NCBI RefSeq assembly: GCF_001687105.1
Contig: NZ_CP014595.1
Location: 124,001 to 188,000, forward strand
DNA from: Salipiger sp. CCB-MM3
Lineage (GTDB): Bacteria > Pseudomonadota > Alphaproteobacteria > Rhodobacterales > Rhodobacteraceae
Length of the DNA: 64,000 nt
Direction of reading: 5' to 3'
Positions 44,391 to 52,641 of the stretch are shown piece after piece. The translations under genes were made by a program, and so were the position numbers. The notes under the pieces were generated by a model, which was not told the origin of the DNA, ran no database searches, and saw only the letters and a program-made list of their open reading frames with translations. Each line of letters begins with the position of its first letter. Position 1 is the first letter of the stretch.

Positions 44391-45600
44391 GCATGAGAAG
44401 CGTCGCGACGATCACCTCGGCAAAGACACCACAGGCGAGCGGCAGCGGCGTGCCGTCAAACATCAGCCCGACCGGCACCGCCATCAGCACCGCCAGCACG
44501 GTGGAAATCGCACCAATCAGCGAAGAGGCCATCCCGGCGATATGCCCCACCGGCTCCATGGCAATGGCGTTCACATTGCCCATGGTCATCCCCATCTGAA
44601 AGAACACGGTGATCTGCCACAGGTAGAAGACGGCAAAGCCTGCGGTTCCGGAAATCCCGCTGGAAAACGCCACGATGGCGATGCCCGAAAAGAGGATCTG
44701 CGCCGCTAGCACCGCGGTCACGATCCGCCGCATGCCAAGTCGGCCCACGAGCCGCGCGTTCACAAAGCTCGCAGAGGCGGCAAAAACCGCCGCAGCCCCG
44801 AACCAGATCGGAAAATAGGTTCCCTGATCGAAGCTCACGTCATAGATCTGCTGCACCGACGAGATCATCGAGAACATCGTGGCCTGACACAGCGCCTGCA
44901 CGCCGATCGAGACGCGGACAACGGGATGTGCCAAGAGCTCCTTCACCGCCGCCCACAGCGGACCCGCGCGGAACGGACGCCGGCGCTCGCGCGGCAGGGT
45001 TTCCGGCAGGCGGATGCTCAGCCAGATCGCGATCACCGAGGCAAACCCGACGAAGGCCAGAAACACGCCGCGCCAGCCCGAAAGCCCGATGATCAGCGTG
45101 CCGATGCTCGGTGCCAGCGCCGGGAACAGGGTGAAGACCATCATCACAAAGGACATGATCTGCGCCATGCCGCGCCCGGCGTAAACGTCGCGTACAATGG
45201 CCAGCGCCACCACCCGCGGCCCGGCAGCGCCGAGCCCCTGCAGCATACGCGCGGCCAGCACCCATTCCAGCGTTTCGGCATTCGCCGCCAACAGAGCGGC
45301 GCAGATATAGACGGCGATCCCGCCAAGGATCACCGGCTTGCGCCCAAAGGTGTCCGACAGTGGCCCGGTGAACAGCGTGCCAACACCCATCCCGAGCACG
45401 AAGCTGGTGACCACCAGTTGCGCGCGGTTGATGTCATCCGGCGTCAGCTCCTGCCCGATTTGCGGCAGCGCGGGCAGCATGGCGTCGATGGAAAACGCGA
45501 TCGTCGCGAACATCGACGCCAGCAGCGCGATCAGTTCGAAACGGCTCGGGCCCTTGGACGCGGCGGCCGCATCCGGGGTCTGGGAGGAAGTCATGGTCAT
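44359..45600 (-). CDS. Bcr/CflA-family drug-type MFS exporter
   Basis: Encodes 413 residues with twelve predicted helices. The Bcr/CflA pattern appears early: FSIDAMLPALPQIGQEL, then motif A GPLSDTFGRKPVILGG. Family members export drugs such as bicyclomycin, or metabolites such as cysteine and sulphonamides. GAGG lies 5 bases before ATG 45600; a second ATG two codons later is an alternative. The gene end overlaps the chemoreceptor gene by 32 bases on the other strand. Confidence 0.9.
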   Translation of the reverse strand: MTMTSSQTPDAAAASKGPSRFELIALLASMFATIAFSIDAMLPALPQIGQELTPDDINRAQLVVTSFVLGMGVGTLFTGPLSDTFGRKPVILGGIAVYICAALLAANAETLEWVLAARMLQGLGAAGPRVVALAIVRDVYAGRGMAQIMSFVMMVFTLFPALAPSIGTLIIGLSGWRGVFLAFVGFASVIAIWLSIRLPETLPRERRRPFRAGPLWAAVKELLAHPVVRVSIGVQALCQATMFSMISSVQQIYDVSFDQGTYFPIWFGAAAVFAASASFVNARLVGRLGMRRIVTAVLAAQILFSGIAIVAFSSGISGTAGFAVFYLWQITVFFQMGMTMGNVNAIAMEPVGHIAGMASSLIGAISTVLAVLMAVPVGLMFDGTPLPLACGVFAEVIVATLLMLKLKKLEAAG

Positions 45601-45757
45601 TTCGGCCTCGGCGGGAAGACCCCGCGGGCACGATGAACGCAGGGGGAGGGGCAGGGTAGGGAGATGCCGCAGGGCTATCTCGAAACGTCACGTAACGAAA
45701 GGCCGCCGGGGCTCCATTGGCGCACAGAGCGCTCACGCCTCACGCACAGACGCCCCC

Positions 45758-46390
45758 TCAGGCCTGCGCCTTGACCTCTTCGATCACCCGCTCCCAAAGC
45801 TCGGTCGCCTGCGCGCCCGGCACCGCGTGCTGCCCGGCCACCACAAAGGTCGGCACCGCCTGCACGCCCATGCCGCGTGCGGCCTGGTCCATCTCGGCGA
45901 TCTCTTTACGATCCGCCTCCGAGTCCAGCAGCCGCAGCACCACGGCGGCATCCATGCCGCAGCTGTCAGCGATATCGCCCAGCACTTCGGCATCCCCGAT
46001 ATTTCGGCCATCGACGAAATAGGCACGGAAGAGCGAGGAGACCACGGCGGTCTGCACGCCTTCGATCCCGGCCCAATGGATCAGCCGATGCGCATCCAGC
46101 GTCGAGGGCGTGGTGGCGATCTTGTCGAGATTGATCTCCAGCCCGGCCTCCGTGGCCCTCTCGGCTACCGGCAGATAAGCCTCGACCGCGCCCTCCTTGC
46201 CGCCGAATTTCCCCTCGAGGTAGGCGCGGCGGTCCATGCCGCCCGCGGGCATCTCGGGATTGAGCATGAAGGGGCGCCAGCGGATGGTGAACGGGTGGTC
46301 GTGATGCGCCGCAAGCGCACGATCCAGAAGGCCTTTACCGATGTAGCACCAAGGGCAGATCGGGTCGGAGAAAATATCAAGCGTGGTCAT
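45758..46390 (-). CDS. DsbA-family (FrnE-like) oxidoreductase
   Basis: Encodes 210 residues with a thioredoxin fold split by a helical insertion. The CPWC active site is in SDPICPWCYIGK at residues 8-19, and the cis-Pro motif is in QAVPTFVVAGQ near residue 180. There is no signal peptide, so it is cytosolic. FrnE-like proteins are tied to oxidative stress and disulphide chemistry, and the fold is shared with 2-hydroxychromene-2-carboxylate isomerase, which lacks CxxC. The inverted repeat at 46466 lies 76 bases upstream. Confidence 0.9.
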   Translation of the reverse strand: MTTLDIFSDPICPWCYIGKGLLDRALAAHHDHPFTIRWRPFMLNPEMPAGGMDRRAYLEGKFGGKEGAVEAYLPVAERATEAGLEINLDKIATTPSTLDAHRLIHWAGIEGVQTAVVSSLFRAYFVDGRNIGDAEVLGDIADSCGMDAAVVLRLLDSEADRKEIAEMDQAARGMGVQAVPTFVVAGQHAVPGAQATELWERVIEEVKAQA

Positions 46391-46465
46391 CGGTCATCCA
46401 TCCTTTGCGGCCTCTTAACAGCCGCGCGGGCGATTGGCGAGGCACAGCGGCGCCCTAACCGCCTA

Positions 46466-46485
46466 TTTCGGAAAATTCCGAAATG
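46466..46485. promoter_or_regulatory. perfect inverted repeat upstream of the FrnE-like gene
   Basis: ATTTCGGAA, AA, TTCCGAAAT: 9-bp arms around two bases. It lies 76 bases before the FrnE-like start and 109 bases after mmsB. The AT-rich centre and 20-bp span suit a dimeric regulator better than a terminator. The regulator is unknown. Confidence 0.5.
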
Positions 46486-46516
46486 CCCAGCTCTGCGGCA
46501 CAGGCAAGTGCTCCCG

Positions 46517-46580
46517 CGGCTTCTTCTCTTTAAAAATACGCCGGGGGTGAGGCCGAAGGCCGAGGGGGCATCGCCCCCTC
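46517..46580 (-). repeat. 25-bp element subtype III joined to a GC-rich hairpin element
   Basis: On the minus strand, 46541-46517 reads GCGTATTT, TTAA, AGAGAAGAAG. On the plus strand it continues into CCGGGGGTGAGGCC, then GGCC-GAA-GGCC, then GAGGGGGC-ATC-GCCCCCTC (46562-46580), an 8-bp hairpin. It lies 13 bases beyond mmsB and may serve as its terminator. Confidence 0.65.
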
Positions 46581-46593
46581 ATGCCGCAAAAGA

Positions 46594-47466
46594 TCAGCCG
46601 CGCCCACGCCCTTCGAACCGCGGCAACATGGCGGAAAAATCCCGGCCCCGACCGTCTTCCTCTTCAACAAAACTCCGGTACAGCTCCAACGCCCGCGCGC
46701 CCATCGGCGTGTCGGCATCCGCCGCCTCGGCGGCCTGCTGCGACAACCCCAGATCTTTGAGCATCAACTCGGCCGCGAAGCCTGGCTTATAGCCATTGTC
46801 GGCGGGCGACTGCGGCCCGACGCCGGGTGCCGGGCAATAGGCGTTCATCGACCAGCTGTAGCCCGAAGAGGTGGAAACCACATCGAACATCGCCTCGCGC
46901 GAGAGCCCCAGCTTGTCGGCCAGTGCAAAAGCCTCGCAGGTGGCGATCATGGTGACGCCAAGGATCATATTGTTGCAGATCTTCGCCGCCTGCCCATTGC
47001 CCGATGGCCCGCAGTGCACCGCTTTCTGCCCCATGATGTCAAAGAGCGGCCCGGCGATGGCAAAAGCCTCTGCGCCGCCGCCGACCATGAAGGTGAGCGT
47101 GCCGCCCGCCGCGCCGCCGATGCCGCCCGACACGGGCGCATCCAGCGCGCCCAGACCTGCGGCCTGCGCCGCCTCGGCCACCACCCGCGCGCTTTCCACA
47201 TCGACGGTGGAGCAATCGAGCAGTACCGCGCCCGGCGTCATCGCCGGGATGATCTCTTCGGCCACGCTGCGCAGGATCGCGCCATTGGGCAGCATAGTGA
47301 TCACCACCTCTGCGCCCGTGGCCGCCTCTGCCGCGCTGGCCGCCTGCGCAGCGCCCTCGACGCGCACGCCCGCCACGTCAAACCCGGTGACCTCATGGCC
47401 CGCAGCGATAAGGTTGGCGGCCATCGGCCCGCCCATATTGCCAAGCCCGATAAATCCGATCTTCAT
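46594..47466 (-). CDS. mmsB: 3-hydroxyisobutyrate dehydrogenase
   Basis: Encodes 290 residues. It oxidises 3-hydroxyisobutyrate to methylmalonate semialdehyde with NAD in valine breakdown. The Rossmann motif GFIGLGNMGGPMAANLIAAG begins the protein. The substrate loop DAPVSGGIGGAAGGTL is at about 120-135 and the catalytic Lys lies in GNGQAAKICNNMILG. It is the last gene of acd-hibch-mmsB; the next enzyme (mmsA) is not in the window. Confidence 0.93.
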   Translation of the reverse strand: MKIGFIGLGNMGGPMAANLIAAGHEVTGFDVAGVRVEGAAQAASAAEAATGAEVVITMLPNGAILRSVAEEIIPAMTPGAVLLDCSTVDVESARVVAEAAQAAGLGALDAPVSGGIGGAAGGTLTFMVGGGAEAFAIAGPLFDIMGQKAVHCGPSGNGQAAKICNNMILGVTMIATCEAFALADKLGLSREAMFDVVSTSSGYSWSMNAYCPAPGVGPQSPADNGYKPGFAAELMLKDLGLSQQAAEAADADTPMGARALELYRSFVEEEDGRGRDFSAMLPRFEGRGRG

Positions 47467-47505
47467 CTCTATCTCCTCCCCCTTAACCTTGCTGCAACCG
47501 TCCCG

Positions 47506-48567
47506 TCAGAGCACCAGTTCCTGCGCGCCCAGCGGGGCGAGCAGCGCGGCGACGCGCTCTGGCGGCACCGCATCCAGCGCCATGCCCCAATGCGGGTTCC
47601 GGTCCTTGTCGATCAGCTGCGCACGCACCCCTTCGAGGAAATCGCCCTCCTGCATGATGCGGTAGGCGACGCGGAATTCCTGCGCCAGCGCGGCGTCGAT
47701 ATCGCTTGGCGCCGGACCGAGCCGGGCGAGCATCTCCAGCGTGGTCGCCATCGACAGCGGCGAGTTGCGGCGGATCTGCTTGAGCGCCGCCGCGGCCCAA
47801 TCGGCGCTCTCGGCCTCTAGGCTCTCGGCAATTTTCGGCAGGTTATCCGATGCATAGGCTGCGTCGATCTCTGCTTGCGCCGCGGCCATGGGGCTCTCCG
47901 GGGCAGGGCGCGCCACCTCTTCCAGCGCCGAGGCCTCGCCGCTGTCGAGCAGGCGCTGCTTGAGCAACGCCCAGTCTTCCTCGGGCACAAAGTGATCGGC
48001 AAATCCCGCGTGCAGCGCGTCGCCGGGGCCCATGCGCGCGGCGGTCAGCGCCAGATGCGCACCGAGCCGTCCCGGCGCGCGGGCCAGCAGGTAGGAACCG
48101 CCGACGTCGGGCACAAAACCGATGCCGCATTCGGGCATCGCCACCTGCGCGCTCTCGCCGACGATCCGGTACGAACAATGCCCGCCAAGACCAACGCCGC
48201 CGCCCATGATGAAGCCATGCATGAAGGCGACGATGGGCTTGGGGTAGGCGGCGAGCTTGGCATTCATCCGGTACTCATCCGCCCAGAAGCGGCGGCCGAA
48301 ATCCACGTCGCCCTTCAGGCCGCGGCGGTACATCTCGGCGATATCGCCCCCGGCGCAGAAGGCCCGCTCGCCCTCGGCGTCGAGGATGATCAGCGCCACC
48401 TCGGGATCATCCGCCCATGCATCGAGCGCCTTTTCGATCGCAAGGCACATCTCCCAGCTCAGCGCATTCAGCGCCTTCGGGCGGGTCAGGGTGATATGGC
48501 CGGCACGGCCGCTCTTGCGGGTCTCGACCTCTGTCGTCGGGTCTTCAAGCGTGGGCATCTCGGTCAT
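47506..48567 (-). CDS. 3-hydroxyisobutyryl-CoA hydrolase-like protein
   Basis: Encodes 353 residues of the ECH_2/HIBCH branch of crotonases. Oxyanion-hole segments are FCAGGDIAEMYRRG and GFIMGGGVGLGGHCSYRI, and the catalytic Glu and Asp lie in MPECGIGFVPDVGGSYLL. It frees 3-hydroxyisobutyrate from CoA in valine degradation, between the acyl-CoA dehydrogenase and MmsB. Its start overlaps the acyl-CoA dehydrogenase stop by ATGA. No separate methacrylyl-CoA hydratase gene lies in this operon. Confidence 0.92.
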   Translation of the reverse strand: MTEMPTLEDPTTEVETRKSGRAGHITLTRPKALNALSWEMCLAIEKALDAWADDPEVALIILDAEGERAFCAGGDIAEMYRRGLKGDVDFGRRFWADEYRMNAKLAAYPKPIVAFMHGFIMGGGVGLGGHCSYRIVGESAQVAMPECGIGFVPDVGGSYLLARAPGRLGAHLALTAARMGPGDALHAGFADHFVPEEDWALLKQRLLDSGEASALEEVARPAPESPMAAAQAEIDAAYASDNLPKIAESLEAESADWAAAALKQIRRNSPLSMATTLEMLARLGPAPSDIDAALAQEFRVAYRIMQEGDFLEGVRAQLIDKDRNPHWGMALDAVPPERVAALLAPLGAQELVL

Positions 48568-49706
48568 CGGCTTCCAATCAGGCTGCGCGCGGTGATCATG
48601 CGCATGATTTCATTGGTCCCTTCGAGGATCTGATGCACGCGCAGATCGCGCACCAGCTTCTCGATACCGTAGTCCGCAAGATAGCCGTAGCCACCGTGCA
48701 ATTGCAGACATTGGTCGACCACTTTCGATCCCGCCTCGGTGACGAACTTCTTGGCCATGGCGCAGAACTTCGTAGCATCGGGCGCGCCGGTGTCGAGCTT
48801 CCACGCCGCCTGCCGCAGAAAGACGCGGGCGGCCTGCAGTTCGATTTCCATATCGGCAAGGCGGAACTGCAGCGCCTGAAATTGGTCGATGCTCTGACCG
48901 AAGGCGCGGCGTTCGGCCATGTAATCCAGCGTTGCATCCAGCGCCGCCTGAGCGGCCCCGAGCGAGCAGGCCGAGATATTGAGCCGCCCGCCGTCGAGCC
49001 CGGCCATGGCGTAGCGAAAGCCCTTGCCTTCCTCGCCCAGCAGATTGGCCAGCGGCACCTCGCAACCGTCGAACTGCACCTGCCGCGTCGGCTGGCTCTT
49101 CCAGCCCATCTTCTGCTCGAGCCCGCCAAAGCTCAGCCCTTCGGTGCCATCCTCGACCAGCAGCGCTGAGATGCCCTTGGGCCCCTCAGCGCCGGTGCGG
49201 CACATGACGACATAAGCGTCGGAATATCCGCCGCCGGAGATGAACGCTTTGCTGCCGGTGAGCAGGTAGCTGTCGTTGCTCTTCTCGGCCTTGGTGCGCA
49301 GCGCGGCGGCATCCGAGCCCGAGCCCGGCTCGGTGAGGCAGTAGGACAGCACCGTCTGCATGCTCAGCGCGCCGGGCAGCACCCTTGTCTTCATCTCCTC
49401 CGAGCCATAGGCGTCGATCATCTTGGCGCACATATTGTGGATCGACAGGAAGGCCGCCACCGAAGGACAGGCCATGCTGAGCGCCTCGAAGACCAGCGTG
49501 GCATCAAGCCGTGTCAGCCCCGAGCCGCCGCTCTCTTCCGAGACATAAAGCCCGCCGAACCCCAGTTCCGCCAGCTTCGGCCAGAGATCGCGGGGGATGG
49601 TGCCCTCGGCCTCCCAGTCGCGGGCGAAGGGTGCGATATGCTCCTGCCCGAACGCCTTTGCCATGTCGAAGATCGCCTGCTGCTCCTCGCTTGGTGCAAA
49701 CTCCAT
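48564..49706 (-). CDS. acyl-CoA dehydrogenase, probably isobutyryl-CoA dehydrogenase
   Basis: Encodes 380 residues of the FAD acyl-CoA dehydrogenase family. Motifs are YCLTEPGSGSDAAALRTKAE (FAD and substrate contacts) and, at the C-terminus, LHGGYGYLADYGIEKLVRDL and HQILEGTNEIMRMI with the catalytic-base region of the isobutyryl/short-branched type. The operon with HIBCH and MmsB makes isobutyryl-CoA the likely substrate. ATG 49706 is preferred over the upstream one, as MEFAPSEEQ begins the helical domain and a GGGAGG lies upstream. Confidence 0.92.
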   Translation of the reverse strand: MEFAPSEEQQAIFDMAKAFGQEHIAPFARDWEAEGTIPRDLWPKLAELGFGGLYVSEESGGSGLTRLDATLVFEALSMACPSVAAFLSIHNMCAKMIDAYGSEEMKTRVLPGALSMQTVLSYCLTEPGSGSDAAALRTKAEKSNDSYLLTGSKAFISGGGYSDAYVVMCRTGAEGPKGISALLVEDGTEGLSFGGLEQKMGWKSQPTRQVQFDGCEVPLANLLGEEGKGFRYAMAGLDGGRLNISACSLGAAQAALDATLDYMAERRAFGQSIDQFQALQFRLADMEIELQAARVFLRQAAWKLDTGAPDATKFCAMAKKFVTEAGSKVVDQCLQLHGGYGYLADYGIEKLVRDLRVHQILEGTNEIMRMITARSLIGSR

Positions 49707-49752
49707 GGGGCCTCCCTTTCCCAATGGCTCCGGGGCCTCCCAACCCCGGAAA

Positions 49753-49766
49753 TGAACATTTGTTCA
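49753..49766. promoter_or_regulatory. palindromic operator before the valine operon
   Basis: TGAACA, TT, TGTTCA: a perfect 14-bp inverted repeat, followed at once by GAACAT, which repeats half a site. It lies 46 bases before the acyl-CoA dehydrogenase start. The shape fits a TetR-family regulator of acyl-CoA genes. No such regulator gene is in the window. Confidence 0.55.
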
Positions 49767-49811
49767 GAACATGGCTGGAATCGCCCGACGATGCAAGCCG
49801 CACACCGACGG

Positions 49812-49875
49812 CAGCTTCCTCTTGGCACAAATATCCCGGGGGTGAGGCGCGCAGCGCCGAGGGGGCAGCGCCCCT
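49812..49875 (-). repeat. 25-bp element subtype IV joined to a GC-rich hairpin element
   Basis: On the minus strand, 49836-49812 reads GGATATTT, GTGC, CAAGAGGAAG. On the plus strand it runs into CCCGGGGGTGAGGCGC, then GGCGC-GCA-GCGCC, then GGGGC-AGC-GCCCC. The architecture matches 46517-46580. Confidence 0.65.
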
Positions 49876-49909
49876 TTATGAAGTCCTGGGAAGGGCCCGG
49901 TCGGCGAAT

Positions 49910-49934
49910 GAGTATTTATGGAAAGATGAAAGGC
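49910..49934 (+). repeat. 25-bp intergenic element, subtype I
   Basis: Begins GAGTATTT, then ATGG, then AAAGATGAAAGGC. It directly abuts the stop codon of the leftward glycosyltransferase gene, so it is transcribed in reverse in that message. Confidence 0.7.
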
Positions 49935-51107
49935 TCAGGCCGCGCTTTCACGCAGGGCGACGATGCGGCGGATCTCGTCTTCGACCTTGCCCAGCAGGAT
50001 GGCGTTGTCGAATTTCGCCTCGGCGGTGGCGCGGGCGGCGCGGGACATGGCGGCGCGGTCGGGCAGGTCGAGCACTTTCGAGATCGCCCCGGCAAACCCG
50101 GTCTCGTCCCACTCGGGCACCAGAAAGCCGGTCTCGCCCTCGGTCACCGCCTCGGGGATCCCCGCATGCAGGGTCGAGACGGTGATGCAGCCCGCGGCCA
50201 GCGCTTCTTGAATGGCGGTGGGCAGCCCCTCGGTGTTGCCGTTCTTGTCGGTGATCGAATGCTGCAGGAAGGTCTCGGTGGTGAGCAACTGCTTGCGGAC
50301 TTCGTCGTGCGGCAGCGCGCCGGTGAAGGTGACTTGCTCTGCGACGCCAAGCGCGGCGGCGAGGGCCTTGCAGGGCTCAAGCAGCGGGCCATCGCCGATG
50401 AAGGTGAGATGCGCCTCGCGCCCCTTGGCGGCGGCGGCGAAGGCGCGCAGCGTGACCTGCGGCGCTTTCTTGTCGACCATCCGGCCCACGGCGAGGCAAC
50501 TGCCCGGCACTTTCTCGCCCGGGACGAAACGGCGCACGTCGACGCCCGAGGGCACCACGTGGGAATTGGGGTGGGTGACGCCGTGCTTGGCGAGATTGTC
50601 GAGCAGGAACTGCGAGACCGAGAACACCCCGTCGAGCCGCGGCATCATCTTGCGGTAGCTCTTGACCCGCTGCGCCGAGGTCAGCGCGCGCGAGGCATCG
50701 GTACCGCGGAAATAGGTGAAGACCGGCAGGTTCATCTCATTGGCGAGCTTGGCCACCACCAGCGCCTGCGTGCCGAACTCGGCGAGGATCACCTCGACAC
50801 CTTGATCACGCAGCCATTGCTTGAGACGGGATTTATTCTCGCCGAAGGGCAGGCGGCCCGTGCCCTCGGTCAGAGAATTCCACCCCATGGCGAGCGGTGC
50901 CAGCACCTTGTCGGAGAGCGAGAGCTTCGCGCGGCGCTCGAACAGCGGTTTGCCGTAGGGGTTCTTGCCGTTGAACCTGCCGCAGAGCACCACCGTATCG
51001 CCGCCGAAGATGTGCTCGATATGGCGGTTGATGAAGGTCTCGCCCGGCACATGGTAGTCGGAGGTGACGATGCAGGTTTTGTACAAGGGCTTTTCAAGGC
51101 GGCTCAT
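49935..51107 (-). CDS. glycosyltransferase family 4 protein
   Basis: Encodes 390 residues in two Rossmann-like domains. The C-terminal donor-binding domain shows VGRMVDKKAPQVTLRAFA, FIGDGPLLEPCKAL and the E-x7-E pair in EGLPTAIQEALAAGC, typical of the GT4 fold. There is no signal peptide or clear membrane helix. Acceptor and donor are unknown; an exopolysaccharide or lipid glycosylation role is possible. It stands alone, between the valine operon and the TRAP genes. Confidence 0.88.
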   Translation of the reverse strand: MSRLEKPLYKTCIVTSDYHVPGETFINRHIEHIFGGDTVVLCGRFNGKNPYGKPLFERRAKLSLSDKVLAPLAMGWNSLTEGTGRLPFGENKSRLKQWLRDQGVEVILAEFGTQALVVAKLANEMNLPVFTYFRGTDASRALTSAQRVKSYRKMMPRLDGVFSVSQFLLDNLAKHGVTHPNSHVVPSGVDVRRFVPGEKVPGSCLAVGRMVDKKAPQVTLRAFAAAAKGREAHLTFIGDGPLLEPCKALAAALGVAEQVTFTGALPHDEVRKQLLTTETFLQHSITDKNGNTEGLPTAIQEALAAGCITVSTLHAGIPEAVTEGETGFLVPEWDETGFAGAISKVLDLPDRAAMSRAARATAEAKFDNAILLGKVEDEIRRIVALRESAA

Positions 51108-51153
51108 GCGGGATCTCCCGGGGGTCTTCGTGCCGCGCCTACATGCCCGTGAA

Positions 51154-51181
51154 GACCCCGCCGCGCAAGGGCGGCGGGGTC
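51154..51181. terminator. hairpin after the TRAP operon
   Basis: GACCCCGCCGC (51154-51164) and GCGGCGGGGTC (51171-51181) form an 11-bp stem with a six-base loop, 17 bases past the dctM stop on the minus strand. The following bases are TTCACG with no full U-tract. Confidence 0.65.
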
Positions 51182-51197
51182 CGGTCTCAGCTCAGGG

Positions 51198-52640
51198 TCA
51201 TTCCCCGTAGGCCATCGCGGGCAGCCATGTGGTCAGCGCCGGGAATTCGAAGACGATGAACAGGCCCAGAAGCTGCAGCAGCACGAAGGGGATGATGCCC
51301 TTGTAGATATGCGCCAGCGTGACCCCCGGCGGGCAGACGCCCTTGAGATAGAAGAGCGCGAAGCCCACGGGTGGCGTCAGGAAGGAGGTCTGCAAGGTCA
51401 CCGCCACGAGGATGGCGAACCAGACCACCTGCGGGTCGCGCACCTGATCAAAGCCCGGCACCGCCAGATCGAGCCCTTGGATGATCGGCAGCATCAGCGG
51501 CATGATGATGATGGTGATCTCGATCCAATCGAGCAGGAAGCCAAGGCAGAAGACGATGAACAGGATGAAGGCGATCGTCAGATACGGGTTGTCGAAGGCC
51601 GAGAGCACCAGATGCTGCACGATCTCATCCCCGCCGTAGCGCCGCAGCACGAAGGCAAAGAAGTTCGCCGCAAGGAAGATGCCGGTGATGTAGCCGGCGG
51701 TGTTGAGCGTCGAGCGCGCCACCTCGCGGAACACTTTCCAGTCGAGCTTGCGGTTGAGCAGGGCAAGGACGGTCGCGCCGAGCGCGCCGAGGCCAGAGGC
51801 TTCGGTTGGCGTTGCGACACCCACGAAGATCGAGCCCAGCACCAGCAGGATCAGCAGCATCGGCGGCACCACGGCCAGCAGCACTTCCTTCACCTCGTGC
51901 CAGCCCACGTGCTCGGATTTCTCCGGCGCGGGCATGCTGTCGGGCGAGAGGAAGCCGTAGACCACGATGAAGACGATATAGAGCGCCCCAAGGATCAGCC
52001 CCGGAAAGAGCGCCCCCATGAAGAGATCCCCGAGCGAGATCGCCAGCTGGTCCGACATGATCACCAGCATGATCGACGGCGGGATCAGGATGCCCAGCGT
52101 CCCCGCCGAGGCGATGGTGCCGGTGGCGATGGGTTTCGAGTAATTCTGCGCCATCATCGCGGGCAGCGCCATCACCCCCAGCAGCGTCACCGAGGCACCG
52201 ATCACGCCGGTGGAGGCCGCGAGGATGATGCCGATCAGCAGCACGGTCAGCGACAGGCCCCCACGCAGCGAGCCAAAGAGCTTCTGCATGGCGTGCATCA
52301 TCCGCTGCGCCACGCCCGACTGGTCGAGCATCAGCCCCATGTAGATGAACATCGGCAGCGCCACGAGCACCGGGTTGTTGACGATATTACCGAAGAGGCG
52401 GCCCGAAAGCGCCAGCAGGCGGTTGTATTCCAGCCCAATGCGGTCGAACTCGATCACGTCCTTGAAGTCGGCGCGGAACGGGTCGAGCAGGATCTGCGAC
52501 AGGATGACGAAGATCAGGCTCACGCCCACCAGCGCCATGGCCACGGGGATGCCGCGGAACAGCATGTAGATGAAGGTCAGGAACATCGCCGCGACGGCGA
52601 TCTCGTTCAGCGTCAGGAATTGGCCGAGGAAGTGCAGCAT
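51198..52640 (-). CDS. dctM: TRAP transporter large permease (DctM)
   Basis: Encodes 480 residues with about twelve to thirteen membrane helices; it couples Na+ or H+ flow to solute uptake. Landmarks are FRGIPVAMALVGVSLIF, VLVALPMFIYMGLML, GILIPPSIMLVIMSDQL and ATPTEASGLGALGATVLAL. ATG 52640 overlaps the dctQ end closely (one base apart), so the two are coupled. It works with DctQ and DctP. Confidence 0.94.
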   Translation of the reverse strand: MLHFLGQFLTLNEIAVAAMFLTFIYMLFRGIPVAMALVGVSLIFVILSQILLDPFRADFKDVIEFDRIGLEYNRLLALSGRLFGNIVNNPVLVALPMFIYMGLMLDQSGVAQRMMHAMQKLFGSLRGGLSLTVLLIGIILAASTGVIGASVTLLGVMALPAMMAQNYSKPIATGTIASAGTLGILIPPSIMLVIMSDQLAISLGDLFMGALFPGLILGALYIVFIVVYGFLSPDSMPAPEKSEHVGWHEVKEVLLAVVPPMLLILLVLGSIFVGVATPTEASGLGALGATVLALLNRKLDWKVFREVARSTLNTAGYITGIFLAANFFAFVLRRYGGDEIVQHLVLSAFDNPYLTIAFILFIVFCLGFLLDWIEITIIIMPLMLPIIQGLDLAVPGFDQVRDPQVVWFAILVAVTLQTSFLTPPVGFALFYLKGVCPPGVTLAHIYKGIIPFVLLQLLGLFIVFEFPALTTWLPAMAYGE

Positions 52641-52641
52641 C

